NCBI GenBank assembly: GCA_043777595.1
Contig: JAYWHT010000114.1
Location: forward strand, 1 to 64,000
Reading direction: 5' to 3'
Length of the DNA stretch: 64,000 bases
DNA from: JAYVJH01 sp043777595
GTDB lineage: Bacteria > Bacteroidota > Bacteroidia > Cytophagales > Spirosomataceae
Shown here: positions 35,750 through 44,816 of the stretch, in pieces
Position numbering within the stretch: position 1 is the first letter of the stretch
Layout of the letters: each line of letters begins with the position of its first letter
Made by a program: the position numbers and the translations under genes
The notes under the pieces: generated by a model
What the model saw: only the letters and a program-made list of their open reading frames with translations
Database searches by the model: none
What the model was told of the DNA's origin: nothing

Positions 35750-36307
35750 ATGAATGGAATTAAAATTTTACTTTTTAGTGCATTTATCATTATTGTAGGT
35801 GCCGGCTGCAATTCGTCTCGTAACCTTTTTGTGGAGCATGATTATAGCTACGAATCAAACTTTAAGACATATAGTACTTACTCTTTTTTGGAATGTGAGC
35901 GAGATACTGGCAGTGTTTGTACAGAGGTCTATGCCGCCATTCACCGCCAAATGCAGGCTCGGGGCTATCAACTGACAGTCTCAAAGCCGACATTGCTCGT
36001 CAATTATAGTATTTTTTATGACAACGTGCGCTACCAAGGTTATACGCAACCCGTCATAAAAAACTGGGTGGACACCCAAGATGCTTCTTTTAAGTACGAA
36101 CCCATCAAATATTCGTTGGACAAAGGCACAATTATTATTTCTTTGATAGATGCAGAGTCTGACCAGATTGTTTGGCGAGGTTATGCGGCGGGTATCTTCA
36201 AAAACCCCAATAACGTAGCCAGTTATTATAAAGGCGTAGTGCGTACTATTTTTGACCAATACACGCTTTTTGCCGAAGGCCACGAACCAAGTAGCCAAGG
36301 ACGGTAG
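35750..36307 (+). CDS. DUF4136-type lipoprotein
   Basis: 185 residues. Lipoprotein signal with lipobox VGAGC (Cys20). The mature part (EHDYSYESNFKTYSTYSFLE ... LLVNYSIFYDNVRYQGYTQP ... GTIIISLIDAESDQIVWRGYA) fits the DUF4136 family of envelope lipoproteins, which often carry the 'W.G.a' motif. Function unknown. It starts 69 bases after aroB and is followed 11 bases later by the S41 protease gene. Confidence 0.85.
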   Translation: MNGIKILLFSAFIIIVGAGCNSSRNLFVEHDYSYESNFKTYSTYSFLECERDTGSVCTEVYAAIHRQMQARGYQLTVSKPTLLVNYSIFYDNVRYQGYTQPVIKNWVDTQDASFKYEPIKYSLDKGTIIISLIDAESDQIVWRGYAAGIFKNPNNVASYYKGVVRTIFDQYTLFAEGHEPSSQGR

Positions 36308-36318
36308 TTTTTTGATAT

Positions 36319-37860
36319 ATGATAAAGAAAGAAAATTGTCAAATAAAAATAGCCTACCATTTACCGAAGCCATCGCTTAAAGCGATGGCTTCGGTCGTAC
36401 TGCTAATCATTTTTTTGTCGTCAGGTTGCGGGCGAAATTTTGACCCAAAAAAAACCTACACGACTGTCGAAATCAAGAGCGATTTTGAGTTAATGAAGAG
36501 CGCACTCATCGAAGCCCACCCAGGTATTTATCGATATACTTCGCCCGATAGTATGCGTTGGATTTTTGATAAAGTAGAGCAACGACTCGACCACGACATG
36601 AGTGAGCGGGAGTTTAGAGCAGTCGTCAATCCTATATTCTCGTACATTCGTTGTGGGCATACAGACATTTATCAGTCAAAGAGTTATGCCAAATATATCA
36701 AAAAAAATAAACCACATGAATTTCCGCTGGGTACTACTTTTTTGGGAAACAAACTACGCATAGACCGCAACCGAAGCAAAGACACCACGCTTAAAATAGG
36801 CCAAGAAATTGTGGCTATTGATGGTAAGTCTATTGCAAACATCATAGCCGAAATGCGAGAAACAATTAGTTCGGACGGCTATAATCAGACTTTCAAGAAT
36901 ACGCTTATCAACAACAATTTTGGAAGCTACTATCGATACATCAGACTTAATCCAGACACATTTAAGATAACAGTCAAAGACTCGATTGGTAATATAAGCA
37001 CCCATGCTTTGACTTATTTGAAACCCGCCAAACCAACCAAAAAAACTGACAGTACTGCACACAAGCCCAAGCCAATTTTACCTCCGTCAGCACCAATCAC
37101 GCCGCCAGCACCCAAACTCACTAAGGCAGAGTTGCGGCATACATTCAAGATTTCGGACAAAGACAGTACAATGGCCATCTTAGACCTCAATACTTTTAGC
37201 GACCCAACTTACGGTCGGTTTTATAGGCAATCGTTCAAAAAAATACAACAAAGAGGCATCAAAAACTTGGTGATAGACCTCCGCAACAATGGCGGCGGAC
37301 GTTCGGCGGCCAGTATTAGGCTGATGTCTTATTTGTTAGATTCAGCCTTTGTAGTTTATGACAGCGTGGTGGCGCATGGCAAAGTACCGTTGGCTAACAA
37401 AAACATTGACACTAAATTTTTTAGATTTTTGTCCCGTAATTTGTGGTCTAAAAAGCTACCCAATGGCCAACTGCTCAACAAAGAAACAGCCCGAGTACAC
37501 CAACCTCGTAAGCGGTATCATTTTGGCGGAACGACTTATGTTTTGACAAATGGAGGTAGCTTTTCGGCATCGGCTATTTTTGCTTCTATTGCACAGCAAA
37601 ATAGCAAGAAAGTGTTTGTCGTTGGGCGAGAAACGGGCGGAGGACGGTATGGTTGCAACGCTTTTATTTCGCCTTATCTGACACTACCCAACACTCAAGC
37701 ACGAGTCCGAATACCGATGTATAAAATACTACTACACGTACCAGGCCAAGACACTGGCCGAGGTGTAATGCCCAACTATTCAGTTGATTATACTTTTGAG
37801 GCCGCTCAAAAAGGGCTTGATTTGGATATAGAAAAAGTATTGGAGTTGGTCAAAAAATAG
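36319..37860 (+). CDS. S41-family peptidase lipoprotein
   Basis: 513 residues. A lipobox LSSGC (Cys37) ends an unusually long leader; the sequence coding for leader residues about 16-26 is a perfect palindrome (36363-36395). The mature part has a small N-terminal domain, a PDZ-like segment (about residue 150-180, TTLKIGQEIVAIDGKSIANII) and the S41 core: LVIDLRNNGGGRSAASIRLM, and TNGGSFSASAIFASIAQQ with the catalytic Ser, then VVGRETGGGRYGCNA. Likely a periplasmic tail-specific-type protease or carboxyl-terminal processing enzyme. An alternative ATG (36385) would leave a signal peptide without a basic n-region, so 36319 is kept. Confidence 0.87.
   Translation: MIKKENCQIKIAYHLPKPSLKAMASVVLLIIFLSSGCGRNFDPKKTYTTVEIKSDFELMKSALIEAHPGIYRYTSPDSMRWIFDKVEQRLDHDMSEREFRAVVNPIFSYIRCGHTDIYQSKSYAKYIKKNKPHEFPLGTTFLGNKLRIDRNRSKDTTLKIGQEIVAIDGKSIANIIAEMRETISSDGYNQTFKNTLINNNFGSYYRYIRLNPDTFKITVKDSIGNISTHALTYLKPAKPTKKTDSTAHKPKPILPPSAPITPPAPKLTKAELRHTFKISDKDSTMAILDLNTFSDPTYGRFYRQSFKKIQQRGIKNLVIDLRNNGGGRSAASIRLMSYLLDSAFVVYDSVVAHGKVPLANKNIDTKFFRFLSRNLWSKKLPNGQLLNKETARVHQPRKRYHFGGTTYVLTNGGSFSASAIFASIAQQNSKKVFVVGRETGGGRYGCNAFISPYLTLPNTQARVRIPMYKILLHVPGQDTGRGVMPNYSVDYTFEAAQKGLDLDIEKVLELVKK
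36363..36395. repeat. perfect palindrome inside the S41 gene, REP-like family copy 2
   Basis: ACCGAAGCCATCGCT, three-base loop TAA, AGCGATGGCTTCGGT: 15-bp exact arms. The left arm is identical to 29911-29925 in an intergenic region. Here the element lies in the reading frame and codes for part of the lipoprotein leader. Confidence 0.75.
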
Positions 37861-37878
37861 TTGTTTATATAAATACGA

Positions 37879-37924
37879 AGAGCATGGTCGCAGCCCGTTA
37901 AAAGGCAGCAACCGTGCTCTTTTT
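37879..37924 (+). terminator. intrinsic terminator after the S41 gene
   Basis: AGAGCATGGT (37879-37888) pairs with ACCGTGCTCT (37911-37920) with one wobble, followed by a T-tract. It closes the DUF4136-S41 unit. Confidence 0.75.
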
Positions 37925-38014
37925 GCCGATTGATAGATTTATCTCCCACTGTTTGTAATAGTCAAAAATAAGTCTCTTATTTACAAAAACATTAAATCTA
38001 CTGTTTTACAAAAG

Positions 38015-38302
38015 ATGAATGCAGCTATGACAGACTGTAACAAGATTTTTGAACACGACGGCAAAAAAATTACCTACCGTGAAGCCCAAATAATAGTTTG
38101 CTGCGCTCGTGGCCTCACGGCTCACCAAGCGGCAGACTTACTTTGCATAAGCTACCATACTGTCAAAACCCATCGAGAGCATATCAGAGAGCGCTTTGGG
38201 CTGCATGGCCACCACGCCCTCGACCAGTTGGCTATAAAACTACTACCCGAACTCGAAAAATCGGTAACATTATCTATCAAAATCGGTAATGTTACCGATT
38301 GA
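38015..38302 (+). CDS. small LuxR/GerE-type helix-turn-helix protein
   Basis: 95 residues made almost wholly of a LuxR-type DNA-binding domain: ITYREAQIIVCCARGLTAHQ, AADLLCISYHTVKTHREHIRER. There is no receiver or sensor domain. Stand-alone GerE proteins act as DNA-binding regulators. Its last codons carry the palindrome AATCGGTAATGTTACCGATT, which overlaps the -33 region of the promoter for the downstream gene. It may bind there, which is inference. Confidence 0.85.
   Translation: MNAAMTDCNKIFEHDGKKITYREAQIIVCCARGLTAHQAADLLCISYHTVKTHREHIRERFGLHGHHALDQLAIKLLPELEKSVTLSIKIGNVTD
38259..38300. promoter_or_regulatory. candidate operator: perfect palindrome with a degenerate copy beside it
   Basis: AATCGGTAATGTTACCGATT (38281-38300) has 9-bp exact arms around TG. 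A second copy AATCGGTAACATTATCTATC (38259-38278) keeps the left half and decays on the right. The pair lies at the 3' end of the HTH gene and ends at the TT of the putative -33 TTG. Confidence 0.6.
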
Positions 38303-38329
38303 CTTGACAAAAATAGTGCGCTATCTTTG
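38299..38329 (+). promoter_or_regulatory. promoter TTG-N20-TATCTTTG for the metalloprotease pseudogene
   Basis: -33 TTG at 38299-38301 and -7 TATCTTTG at 38322-38329, a good match in both sequence and spacing to the Bacteroidota sigma-A consensus. About 95 bases of leader precede the ATG at 38424; they include a weak GC hairpin (38343-38377). Confidence 0.6.
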
Positions 38330-38423
38330 TCTTAAACAAAAAAAACCTGCATCAGTTTTGCCGACAGCGCAGGGTTTCGAGTTAGTTCAAACATTTTTTC
38401 AACATTTAAACTACCGTAAAATT

Positions 38424-40280
38424 ATGAAAAAGTTATCATTACTCCGCACACTACTGCTGTTTGTGTTATTGTTAGTACAAATATATACTTTTGCACAAGA
38501 AGAGGTTTTTACTGAAATACAAACAAAAAAAGAACTCAGGACTATCAAGTAAAAGGAAACGTTTGATAAGATGGAAAACTCAAAATTATTCGCTGACATT
38601 AAATTGGTTACTGTCAAGCCATTACATATTGCTTTACAGAAAAACAAATATGTTTTTAGTTTGCCTGATGTCAAAGATAAAATCACAGCTATTCCTCGAC
38701 ATATTGATTTTAAATCTGAAAAAAACCATACAATATTTGCAAAAGTTGAGCCAGAGGGAGACTTAATATTTGACTATAAAGATGGCATCTATGCTGTTTA
38801 TTGCACTGTTGGTAAAGATATATATGAAATTTACCATGTAGAAAAAGATGTTTATGCTTTTGGAAAACAAACAAGAGACATCACCACAGGAAAAGAATTT
38901 TGTGGTGGCTCGATAAAAAAAGAAGATGCGCCTGCACCCAAAAATTCAACAAAAAATAGACGAGAGGCAGCTATTCTTGACCAAAATTGCTCAACCAATG
39001 ACAAATTTCGTATTTTAGTTTTATACACAAACAATGCTCAAAATACCGTACCTAATCTTACTGGATTAGCCCAAACTTGTGTAAATCAATTTAATGCCGC
39101 CACCTCAAACAGTGGTATTGGCAACGTGCAAGCGGAGTTAGTTGGCCCGTTTTTATTGCCTGATTTTAGTGAAGTGTCTAATGCTCAAACAGATGTAAAC
39201 AACTTAGCAAGTAATTTAACAGCTCAAAGTTTACGAGATTTATACAAGGGAGACTGTGTGGTGTTGTTTACTGACAAAAACTATACAGGTGGCTACACAT
39301 CGTTTCCCAAAAGCCACAATGTAAATATTGATGAGGCGTATGGCGTTGTTAGAGCGCAATATGCGACTTACGCAAATAATTTTGTTCACATAGTAAGTCA
39401 TGTTTTTGGCACTCAGCACCAAAGATGCAACCTCGACCCACAACTCTGTGAAGATGGACATCCTTTTGCTCACGCTTGGCGGTTTAATACAGGTTGGTGG
39501 AATGTTACTACAAATACCACGATAGCTGCCAGTGTTCAGTGGAATCCTATACTTAATTTTTCAAATCCAAATGTCGGATACAATGGACAAGCCACAGGAA
39601 CAAATGAGAACAATAATGCCAGACAAATATCAGAACAATACAATACGGTTAGGGCTTTTAGATATGGTCCCAGTACTCTGGCTGTATCGTTGTATGGCAA
39701 CTACTCAACCACCACTTATTACCAAATACCTGGCCGATACTACACCGTTAACGCAAATCCAAGATGTGGGGTTCCGCCCTATCAATACAACTGGCAAGTG
39801 AGTAGCAATGGCTATAGCTTTACGACTGTATCAAACGCCACATCATTTTCAACCTATCTTTCGGCGGGCGAGTACAAAGTAGTAAGGCTTCAAATTATAT
39901 CTGCCGATGGGCAAATTGAATACGCTTCGGTTACTTTAATAGGAAACTGTAACGGCTGCCGCACGGCTTCAGAGTCCTCGTTAAACCCACAATCTGGAAA
40001 TATAGATAATGAGGCTAATACAGAAATAATAGCAGTACAGCCAAACCCAGTAACAGATGTAATGGAGGTTTCGGTCAGTCTAAAAGAAGAATCTTCGGTT
40101 GATATTGAAATAACAGATTTGACTGGCCGTAGCATATCAGTAGTCAAAAACAAAATACTGCCGAGTGGGCAGCATACTATCAGGTATGACTGCGGAAAGC
40201 TACCAAGTGGGGTATATTTGTGCAAAACACAAATAGGTAACGACGCTCCCAAAACCATCAAAGTCATTGTAAACAGGTAA
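38424..40280 (+). pseudogene. T9SS-secreted metalloprotease (reprolysin/M12-like), interrupted by an in-frame stop
   Basis: Reading from the ATG at 38424: a signal peptide (MKKLSLLRTLLLFVLLLVQI...FAQ), then an in-frame TAA at 38550-38552, then the same frame continues to 40280 (569 residues from ATG 38571). No frameshift is needed to join the parts. The protein has a propeptide-like region, a metalloprotease domain (FRILVLYTNNAQNT) and a C-terminal T9SS type A domain (VQPNPVTDVMEV ... LPSGVYLCKTQIG). The zinc motif HExxHxxGxxH reads HIVSHVFGTQH (39387-39419): all His remain but the catalytic Glu is Ile. A restart at 38571 would lack a signal peptide. Stop plus lost Glu point to decay. Confidence 0.85.
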
Positions 40281-40284
40281 CCAG

Positions 40285-40902
40285 ATGGACAACTTCAAAC
40301 TCTCTCGCTATTGGTTTGCTTTGGGCGCAGCCTTGATTGCAGCAGCTTGTCATCGAGATATTATCGAAGACCCTGAACCAGTTAGTAGAAACACCGCTTC
40401 TATTACTGTAAACGGTAAGCCTTGGATTGGGGAGTTAAGTAATGGCAATAAACTATTAGGAAACTATTATGCCCATGACGAGCATGGTTATGCAAATGCA
40501 GTTCCCGGCTATAAAGACTCGCAAACGTATTTGTCATTGAGTTTCTACCGTGTTTTACAAACAAAGGAAGGAAAAATGCCCATAGAATCTTTGATTCTTC
40601 AACTCATTCCGTATAAAATTGGCACATATCCTTTGGTTGGCAATCATATAAAGGTGTATCAAAACGACACCATACCAGCCATATCATATAGTACTATGGT
40701 TTTTGATGATACAAGAGACGAATATATAGCTGATTTAAAGTCTAATAATTATGTGAGAATCACCAATGCGGATACGCTGAGTGGTTTGGTTGAGGGCGAA
40801 ATCGTGGCAACGTTATACAGAATAAGAGACTCTAAAGATGGCATATACCCAGACACGCTACGTATCAAAAATAGTACTTTTAAACTCTATATCGAAAAAT
40901 AG
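40285..40902 (+). CDS. lipoprotein of unknown function
   Basis: 205 residues, starting 4 bases after the metalloprotease stop. Lipobox IAAAC (Cys22). The mature part is beta-rich with ITVNGKPWIGELSNGNKLLG, LSLSFYRVLQTKEG and a C-terminal VEGEIVATLYR; this resembles Bacteroidota lipoproteins with a 'v.G..w.a' opening strand, but no named domain could be assigned with confidence. Presumably co-transcribed with the broken protease and still intact itself. Confidence 0.8.
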   Translation: MDNFKLSRYWFALGAALIAAACHRDIIEDPEPVSRNTASITVNGKPWIGELSNGNKLLGNYYAHDEHGYANAVPGYKDSQTYLSLSFYRVLQTKEGKMPIESLILQLIPYKIGTYPLVGNHIKVYQNDTIPAISYSTMVFDDTRDEYIADLKSNNYVRITNADTLSGLVEGEIVATLYRIRDSKDGIYPDTLRIKNSTFKLYIEK

Positions 40903-40920
40903 GCTGTTCAGATACAATGT

Positions 40921-40980
40921 TTATAACAACAAGAAACCCCGTTACGCTTCAAAACGCAACGGGGTTTCTTGTTGTTATAA
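40921..40980. terminator. strong bidirectional terminator
   Basis: Perfect 23-bp arms (40921-40943 and 40958-40980) with core GAAACCCCGTT/AACGGGGTTTC and a 14-base loop, between the convergent lipoprotein gene and secDF. A/T tracts lie on both sides. Confidence 0.9.
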
Positions 40981-40989
40981 TTCTAAACT

Positions 40990-43900
40990 TTACTTTTTGA
41001 GCGAAGCCTTAACGAGCGGGGCTTTTTTCTCTTTCTTTGGTTTTTCTTCTTCGGCCTCGGCAGGTACTACCATTTGTCCGTCGGCGCCCATTTTGGCATC
41101 TGGAAACTCAGAAATAAGGCGAGCCGTAGCTTCTGATGGTTTTGACGATGAGCCAGCGGCAGCGGCGGCAGTAGCCTTTTCGTTGGCTTCTTCACGGGTT
41201 AATGAATCTACTACGATGGGCGTGGCGACAAACAACGATGAGTAAGTACCTACAATTACGCCTATGAGCATCGCAAACGAGAACCCACGAATCACCTCAC
41301 CACCAAAGATAAACAACACTATTAGCACAAACATTGTTGAAAGTCCTGTTACGGCTGTACGGCTTAGGGTGGCGTTGAGGGCATTGTTGATGATGCTCGC
41401 TATACTTTCTTTGCGGCCTTTACTGTCTCTCAAATATTCACGAACACGGTCAAATACTACCACGGTGTCGTTCATTGAGTAACCCATGATGGTCAGAACG
41501 GCTCCAATAAAGGCTTGATCTACATCAAGTGAGAATGGCAACAGACCATTGAAGATTGAGAATATTGCCAAGATAATAAGTACATCGTGAAACAAAGCCA
41601 CAACCGCACCCCACACAAAGGCCACCTTACGGAAACGAATATAGATATAGACCGACACCACCAAAACGGCAAGTAAAATAGCCCAAATCGAAGATATAAT
41701 CATGTCGTAAGCAATCGTTGGCCCTACCTTGCGTGAACTCTGAATGGTGGCTTTGCCAAACGAACTTAGGCCAGTAAGCAATGTAGTTTCTGCTTTTTGG
41801 TCGGCAGTGGGGGCGGTAACGTCGGCCATAAACGACGTTGTGATGTTTACTTGGTTGTTTGACACCAAGCCCGTGCCACCATACGTTTTTACTTCGGGTG
41901 CTGCACCAAATGGCTTAGTGAGTGCGCTGCGAACTTCGTCGGTTGTTACCGATTTTTCAAAACTTACTACATAACTACGGCCTCCCTTGAAGTCCACACC
42001 TAAGCCAAAACCTTTGAAAATAATAGATACGATACCCAAACCGATAATGGTCGAAGATATGATATAGTACAAGCGGCGGCGAGACACAAAGTCGAAGTTG
42101 GCATCGGTGAATAGGTTTTTAGACCAATTTGCAAAAAATTCAATATTATTGCCCTTGCCAACCCACCAGTCCAAAATCAGACGGGTAATGAAGATAGCTG
42201 CAAATAACGAAGTAAAGATACCAATTACGAGCGTTACGGCAAAGCCTTTTACAAGACCAGTTCCGAGCCAAAGTAAGATAAAACCAGTAAGTAAAGTTGT
42301 GATGTTTGAGTCCAAAATAGATGACAAAGCATTTTTGAAACCATCGCTGATGGCCTGTTTGAGACCTTTACCCAGACCTAACTCTTCTTTAATACGTTCA
42401 TAAATCAACACGTTGGCATCGACCGACATACCGATTGTGAGAACGATACCCGCAATACCCGGCAACGTAAGTACGGCATGCAATGAAGCCATTACGCCTG
42501 TCAAGAAAAACAAGTTGATAAACAGAGCGACGTCGGCAATCAGACCCGCTCTGTTGTAATATAATGCCATAAATACCAGTACAACCAACAAGCCTACCAG
42601 CGACGAAATAACCCCCGCATTGACCGACTTTGAGCCGAGCGTTGCGCCTACGATGGCTTCTTCTACTATTTGGGTTGGTGCTGGTAGCTTTCCTGCTTTG
42701 AGGATATTGGCCATGTCTTTGGTTTCGTCTGTTGTAAAGCTACCCGTAATGCTTGAGTTACCGTTTGGTATTTCGTTTTGTACGTTTGGGGCTGTATAAA
42801 CCAAGTTGTCGAGAATAATCGCTACTGGGCGGCCAATGTTGGCTGCTGTCAGGTTTTTCCATTTGCGTGCGCCTTCGGCGTTCATCTGCATCGTTACTTC
42901 GGGCTTGCCACGGTCGTCGTAGTCATTGCCGGCGTTCACAATCACATCGCCCTCCATTGGTGCTTGGCCGTTTACTTTTTTGATAAAATAAATTTCATAA
43001 ATCTCATTTTTGTTGTCAGCGGCAGGAATACTCTTGCGGTCCCACATAAAAGTCAAATCAGACGGAAACATAGCTTTTACTTCTGGGCGGGCCAAAATCT
43101 CGTTGGCACGGGCTGTATCTTTGCCATATACCCCAAACTGCACAATACCCGACTGGCGGTCTTGACGAATAGGCAACAATAAACTTGCTAATCCTGTCTG
43201 GTTTACGGTGCTGTCTTTTTTGGCTGTGTCGCCCTTGGCTGGTTTTGACAGCTGTTGGGCCAACGTACCTGTTTTTGCCTTTTTGGTAGTATCGGCTTTG
43301 ATTGCGCCTTTGGTGGCTATTTTTTTTGCCAAATCTATTTCGGTCAAATACGCTCCCAATGCCTGCAAGCCTGTTGATACTTCGTTGCTATTGTACACCT
43401 CACAAAACTCTAATTTGGCTGCGCCTGTCAAGAGTTTGCGTACACGGTCAGGGTTGTTTACGCCTGGTAGCTCTACTAATATGCGGCTTGTGTTTGGCAA
43501 TAATTGAATGGTTGGGTTGCTCAAACCAAACTCATCGACACGAGCCTGAATGATTTTAAAAGCACGGTCGATAGAACCTTTTACTTCTTCTTTCAAAAAC
43601 GACACTACTTCACCATTTGATGAGTTTGAGTTGATTTGTGAACGGTTGGCACTGTTTGAAAACAGTTGCGATAGCTGTGTTTGGGGTGCAATTTTGGTAA
43701 ACTGACTTACAAACAAATCTACAAAGTTTGACTGACTTGATTTTTGTGCTTCTACGGCTTTGCTGAGTGCATCGTTAAACTGCGAGCTGCGGGCGTTGCC
43801 ACCAGCCAAGCCACGCAAAATATCGACAGGCGACACTTCGAGTACTACGTGCATGCCGCCTTGCAAATCGAGGCCCAAGCCCAACTCACTTTGTGTTACT

Positions 43901-44112
43901 TCTTGATAAGTGCTACCCAAATAAACAGGTTCACGCCATAGTGAGTCTAAGTTGCGTTGCTTTTTGGTAGCATCTATTTTGCCATCGGCGGTTGTTGCCT
44001 GTGTTTCGGCGTTGTTACGAATTTTGTTGGCCACAAATGTAAACGACAGATAGTAAATGCTCAATATGGCAAGTACAACTGTCAAAATCCAGATACCTAT
44101 TTTGTTTTGCAT
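40990..44112 (-). CDS. secDF: protein translocase subunit SecDF (fused)
   Basis: 1040 residues, the fused form usual in Bacteroidota. SecD half: an N-terminal TM, LGLGLDLQGGMHVVLEVSP, a P1 head domain that includes a Lys/Thr/Ala-rich linker (about residues 260-300), and TM segments after residue 490 (VGATLGSKSVNAGVISSLVG, TLPGIAGIVLTIGMSVDANV). SecF half: LGVDFKGGRSYVVSFEK, then TM segments with LTIMGYSMNDTVVVFDRVRE. Ends with an acidic/Lys-rich cytoplasmic tail. It uses the proton gradient to pull secreted proteins through SecYEG from the periplasmic side. The terminator at 40921-40980 lies just downstream. Confidence 0.96.
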   Translation of the reverse strand: MQNKIGIWILTVVLAILSIYYLSFTFVANKIRNNAETQATTADGKIDATKKQRNLDSLWREPVYLGSTYQEVTQSELGLGLDLQGGMHVVLEVSPVDILRGLAGGNARSSQFNDALSKAVEAQKSSQSNFVDLFVSQFTKIAPQTQLSQLFSNSANRSQINSNSSNGEVVSFLKEEVKGSIDRAFKIIQARVDEFGLSNPTIQLLPNTSRILVELPGVNNPDRVRKLLTGAAKLEFCEVYNSNEVSTGLQALGAYLTEIDLAKKIATKGAIKADTTKKAKTGTLAQQLSKPAKGDTAKKDSTVNQTGLASLLLPIRQDRQSGIVQFGVYGKDTARANEILARPEVKAMFPSDLTFMWDRKSIPAADNKNEIYEIYFIKKVNGQAPMEGDVIVNAGNDYDDRGKPEVTMQMNAEGARKWKNLTAANIGRPVAIILDNLVYTAPNVQNEIPNGNSSITGSFTTDETKDMANILKAGKLPAPTQIVEEAIVGATLGSKSVNAGVISSLVGLLVVLVFMALYYNRAGLIADVALFINLFFLTGVMASLHAVLTLPGIAGIVLTIGMSVDANVLIYERIKEELGLGKGLKQAISDGFKNALSSILDSNITTLLTGFILLWLGTGLVKGFAVTLVIGIFTSLFAAIFITRLILDWWVGKGNNIEFFANWSKNLFTDANFDFVSRRRLYYIISSTIIGLGIVSIIFKGFGLGVDFKGGRSYVVSFEKSVTTDEVRSALTKPFGAAPEVKTYGGTGLVSNNQVNITTSFMADVTAPTADQKAETTLLTGLSSFGKATIQSSRKVGPTIAYDMIISSIWAILLAVLVVSVYIYIRFRKVAFVWGAVVALFHDVLIILAIFSIFNGLLPFSLDVDQAFIGAVLTIMGYSMNDTVVVFDRVREYLRDSKGRKESIASIINNALNATLSRTAVTGLSTMFVLIVLFIFGGEVIRGFSFAMLIGVIVGTYSSLFVATPIVVDSLTREEANEKATAAAAAGSSSKPSEATARLISEFPDAKMGADGQMVVPAEAEEEKPKKEKKAPLVKASLKK

Positions 44113-44121
44113 TGGTATAAA

Positions 44122-44205
44122 TAATTATGAATGATTGATTGAAAGAGTGATTTCATGGATACTGCGAAAACGCAGACCACGAATCGGGTAATTATGAATG
44201 ATTGA
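44122..44205 (+). repeat. pair of 17-bp direct repeats upstream of secDF
   Basis: TAATTATGAATGATTGA occurs at 44122-44138 and 44189-44205, 67 bases apart and identical. Between them is a small hairpin CTGCGaaaaCGCAG. They lie immediately before the start of secDF and beside the large inverted repeat at 44232. Confidence 0.65.
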
Positions 44206-44231
44206 ATAAAAGAATGATTCATTAAGTTCTT

Positions 44232-44382
44232 TTGCAGTCGCTTGGTCGCAGCGGCGCACTGTTCTACCGAGTGACGATTATTGGTAGCCCTCTGGGCGAT
44301 GTTATCAGTTTAAATCGCCCAGAGGGCTACCGTTAGTGGTTACTCGACAGAACGGCGCACCGCTGCGACCGAGTAACTGCAA
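44232..44382. repeat. 151-bp nested inverted repeat
   Basis: Inner stem: GGTAGCCCTCTGGGCGAT (44283-44300) pairs exactly with 44314-44331 around a 13-base loop. Outer stem: 32 bases from GGTCGCAGCGG pair with the mirror segment at 26 of 32 positions, and the ends TTGCAG/CTGCAA pair too; the mismatches I see are all transitions. It is GC-richer than its surroundings, fills the gap between secDF and the small gene at 44408, and has no ORF. It looks like a MITE- or REP-type element. Confidence 0.75.
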
Positions 44383-44407
44383 CAAACTATTGACCAAAAG
44401 CTAACAA

Positions 44408-44767
44408 CTAAGGAGCATTGATGGCGATATGGTGGCCAAAGACATTTCTAAAAAACGAGAAGAAATAATAAAATATGTCGAATTGCTTGATTAGCGTTGC
44501 GCCCAAATATTCGACAATGAAAATGTGAGGTAACAGATAAAAACTTTGAACAAAGTCGAACGAAAGAGCAGGCGTTACGACAACATCGGCCGATAATTCT
44601 TGCACCGTTGGGCGTTCGTCGCTGGTAGTTTTGTCTTTTGTTTGCTCTTTTTGGGTTTTCTTTAATTCTTTTTTATGAGAAAACGACCGCCCTGCTGTTG
44701 CTAAGAACAACAACAAAAACGCTAAAAACGCTGAAGTAAACTGTATAATAGGTCGCGATTTCTTCAC
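44408..44767 (-). CDS. hypothetical membrane-associated protein
   Basis: 119 residues from a GTG start (no suitable ATG). Hydrophobic N-terminal segment (about residues 9-25, FTSAFLAFLLLFLATAG), a charged Lys/Glu/Thr linker (residues 30-55), then a hydrophobic C-terminal half rich in Phe/Tyr with two possible membrane segments. No recognised domain. The order signal-linker-hydrophobic and the position between patatin and secDF on the same strand favour a real gene, but the case is modest. Confidence 0.6.
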   Translation of the reverse strand: MKKSRPIIQFTSAFLAFLLLFLATAGRSFSHKKELKKTQKEQTKDKTTSDERPTVQELSADVVVTPALSFDFVQSFYLLPHIFIVEYLGATLIKQFDIFYYFFSFFRNVFGHHIAINAP

Positions 44768-44816
44768 AATACTTTGGTTAGTTATCTAAGCGGGGTCAAA
44801 TATCGTACCAAAAATC

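Noticed and set aside
41089..44112. Separate secD and secF genes
   Set aside because: The frame is uninterrupted over 1040 codons, so this is the fused form.
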